From NCBI GenBank assembly GCA_038233055.1, contig JBBSMS010000002.1, positions 19,593 through 83,592 on the forward strand: DNA of 64,000 bases. Reading direction: 5' to 3'. Below, in pieces: positions 63,995 through 64,000 of this stretch (position 1 is its first letter; the number at the start of each line of letters is the position of its first letter). Both the position numbers and the translations under genes were made by a program. This DNA is from Salsipaludibacter sp038233055. Its GTDB lineage: Bacteria > Actinomycetota > Nitriliruptoria > Nitriliruptorales > Nitriliruptoraceae. The notes beneath the pieces are model-generated. The model saw nothing but the letters and a program-made list of their open reading frames with translations, did no database searches and had not been told where the DNA came from.

Positions 63995-64000
63995 ATGGCC
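63995..64000 (+). other. Possible start of the next gene, cut by the window end
   Basis: ATGGCC are the last six bases. By gene order (mihF-gmk-rpoZ) this may be the start of the RNA polymerase omega subunit gene. Two codons cannot prove it. Confidence 0.3.

Overview
High-GC chromosomal DNA with actinobacterial hallmarks: an mIHF gene beside gmk, an Rpf cell-wall enzyme with LysM repeats, a sucrase/ferredoxin-like protein, many GTG starts and TAnnnT-type -10 boxes. A single clpP, and a PyrK plus class 1B PyrD pair rather than the quinone-linked PyrD usual in mycobacteria and streptomycetes, point to a deep-branching actinomycete such as the Nitriliruptoria/Euzebya group. That placement is inference.

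Layout. 1-2.7 kb is a decayed accessory edge: a DUF427 fragment, an MFS permease, the tail of a tyrosine integrase whose nucleophile is now Cys, and a tRNA-Arg gene. 2.8-4.9 kb holds a small membrane protein, a J-domain protein, a frame-broken membrane-protein remnant, tRNA-Gly and tRNA-Pro. 5-16 kb is the proteostasis and housekeeping run tig-clpP-clpX, an FkbM methyltransferase, valS, a site-2 protease, folC, ndk, with a RadC-like gene facing it. 16.4-22.5 kb is the cell-elongation operon mreB-mreC-mreD-mrdA-rodA. 22.7-27.5 kb is a B12-type radical SAM protein, its DUF2344 partner and an RNase E/G.

A 7-kb block (27.5-34.4 kb: DUF559 endonuclease-like protein, DoxX, a heterodimeric ABC exporter, a Suc/Fer protein) separates RNase E/G from rplU-rpmA-obgE-proB, genes that often lie together in Actinobacteria. 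Then come K+ uptake (TrkH/TrkA), a sensor-like membrane protein, LemA plus DUF2207, and Rpf (38-45.5 kb).

45.5-55.4 kb is the UMP operon pyrR-pyrB-pyrC-carA-carB-pyrK-pyrD, headed by a recognisable PyrR-binding RNA and an intrinsic terminator. A second 7-kb block (55.4-62.8 kb: purine permease, SnoaL remnant, zinc-ribbon peptide, LD-carboxypeptidase, aminotransferase, pyrE, menB, methyltransferase) separates it from mihF-gmk. With pyrE included, every UMP-pathway enzyme except PyrF is in the window.

Three families of short palindromic repeats recur between genes. Family A (52 bp, two copies) lies between tig and clpP and inside the pyr operon. Family B (about 40 bp, four clear copies and one diverged) flanks the DUF559 gene on both sides and also lies at the left edge of the second block, so it marks both breaks in conserved gene order. 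Family C is a 61-bp tandem duplication upstream of pyrE. The DUF559 gene with its paired family B repeats is the best candidate here for an undescribed mobile or repeat-associated system.
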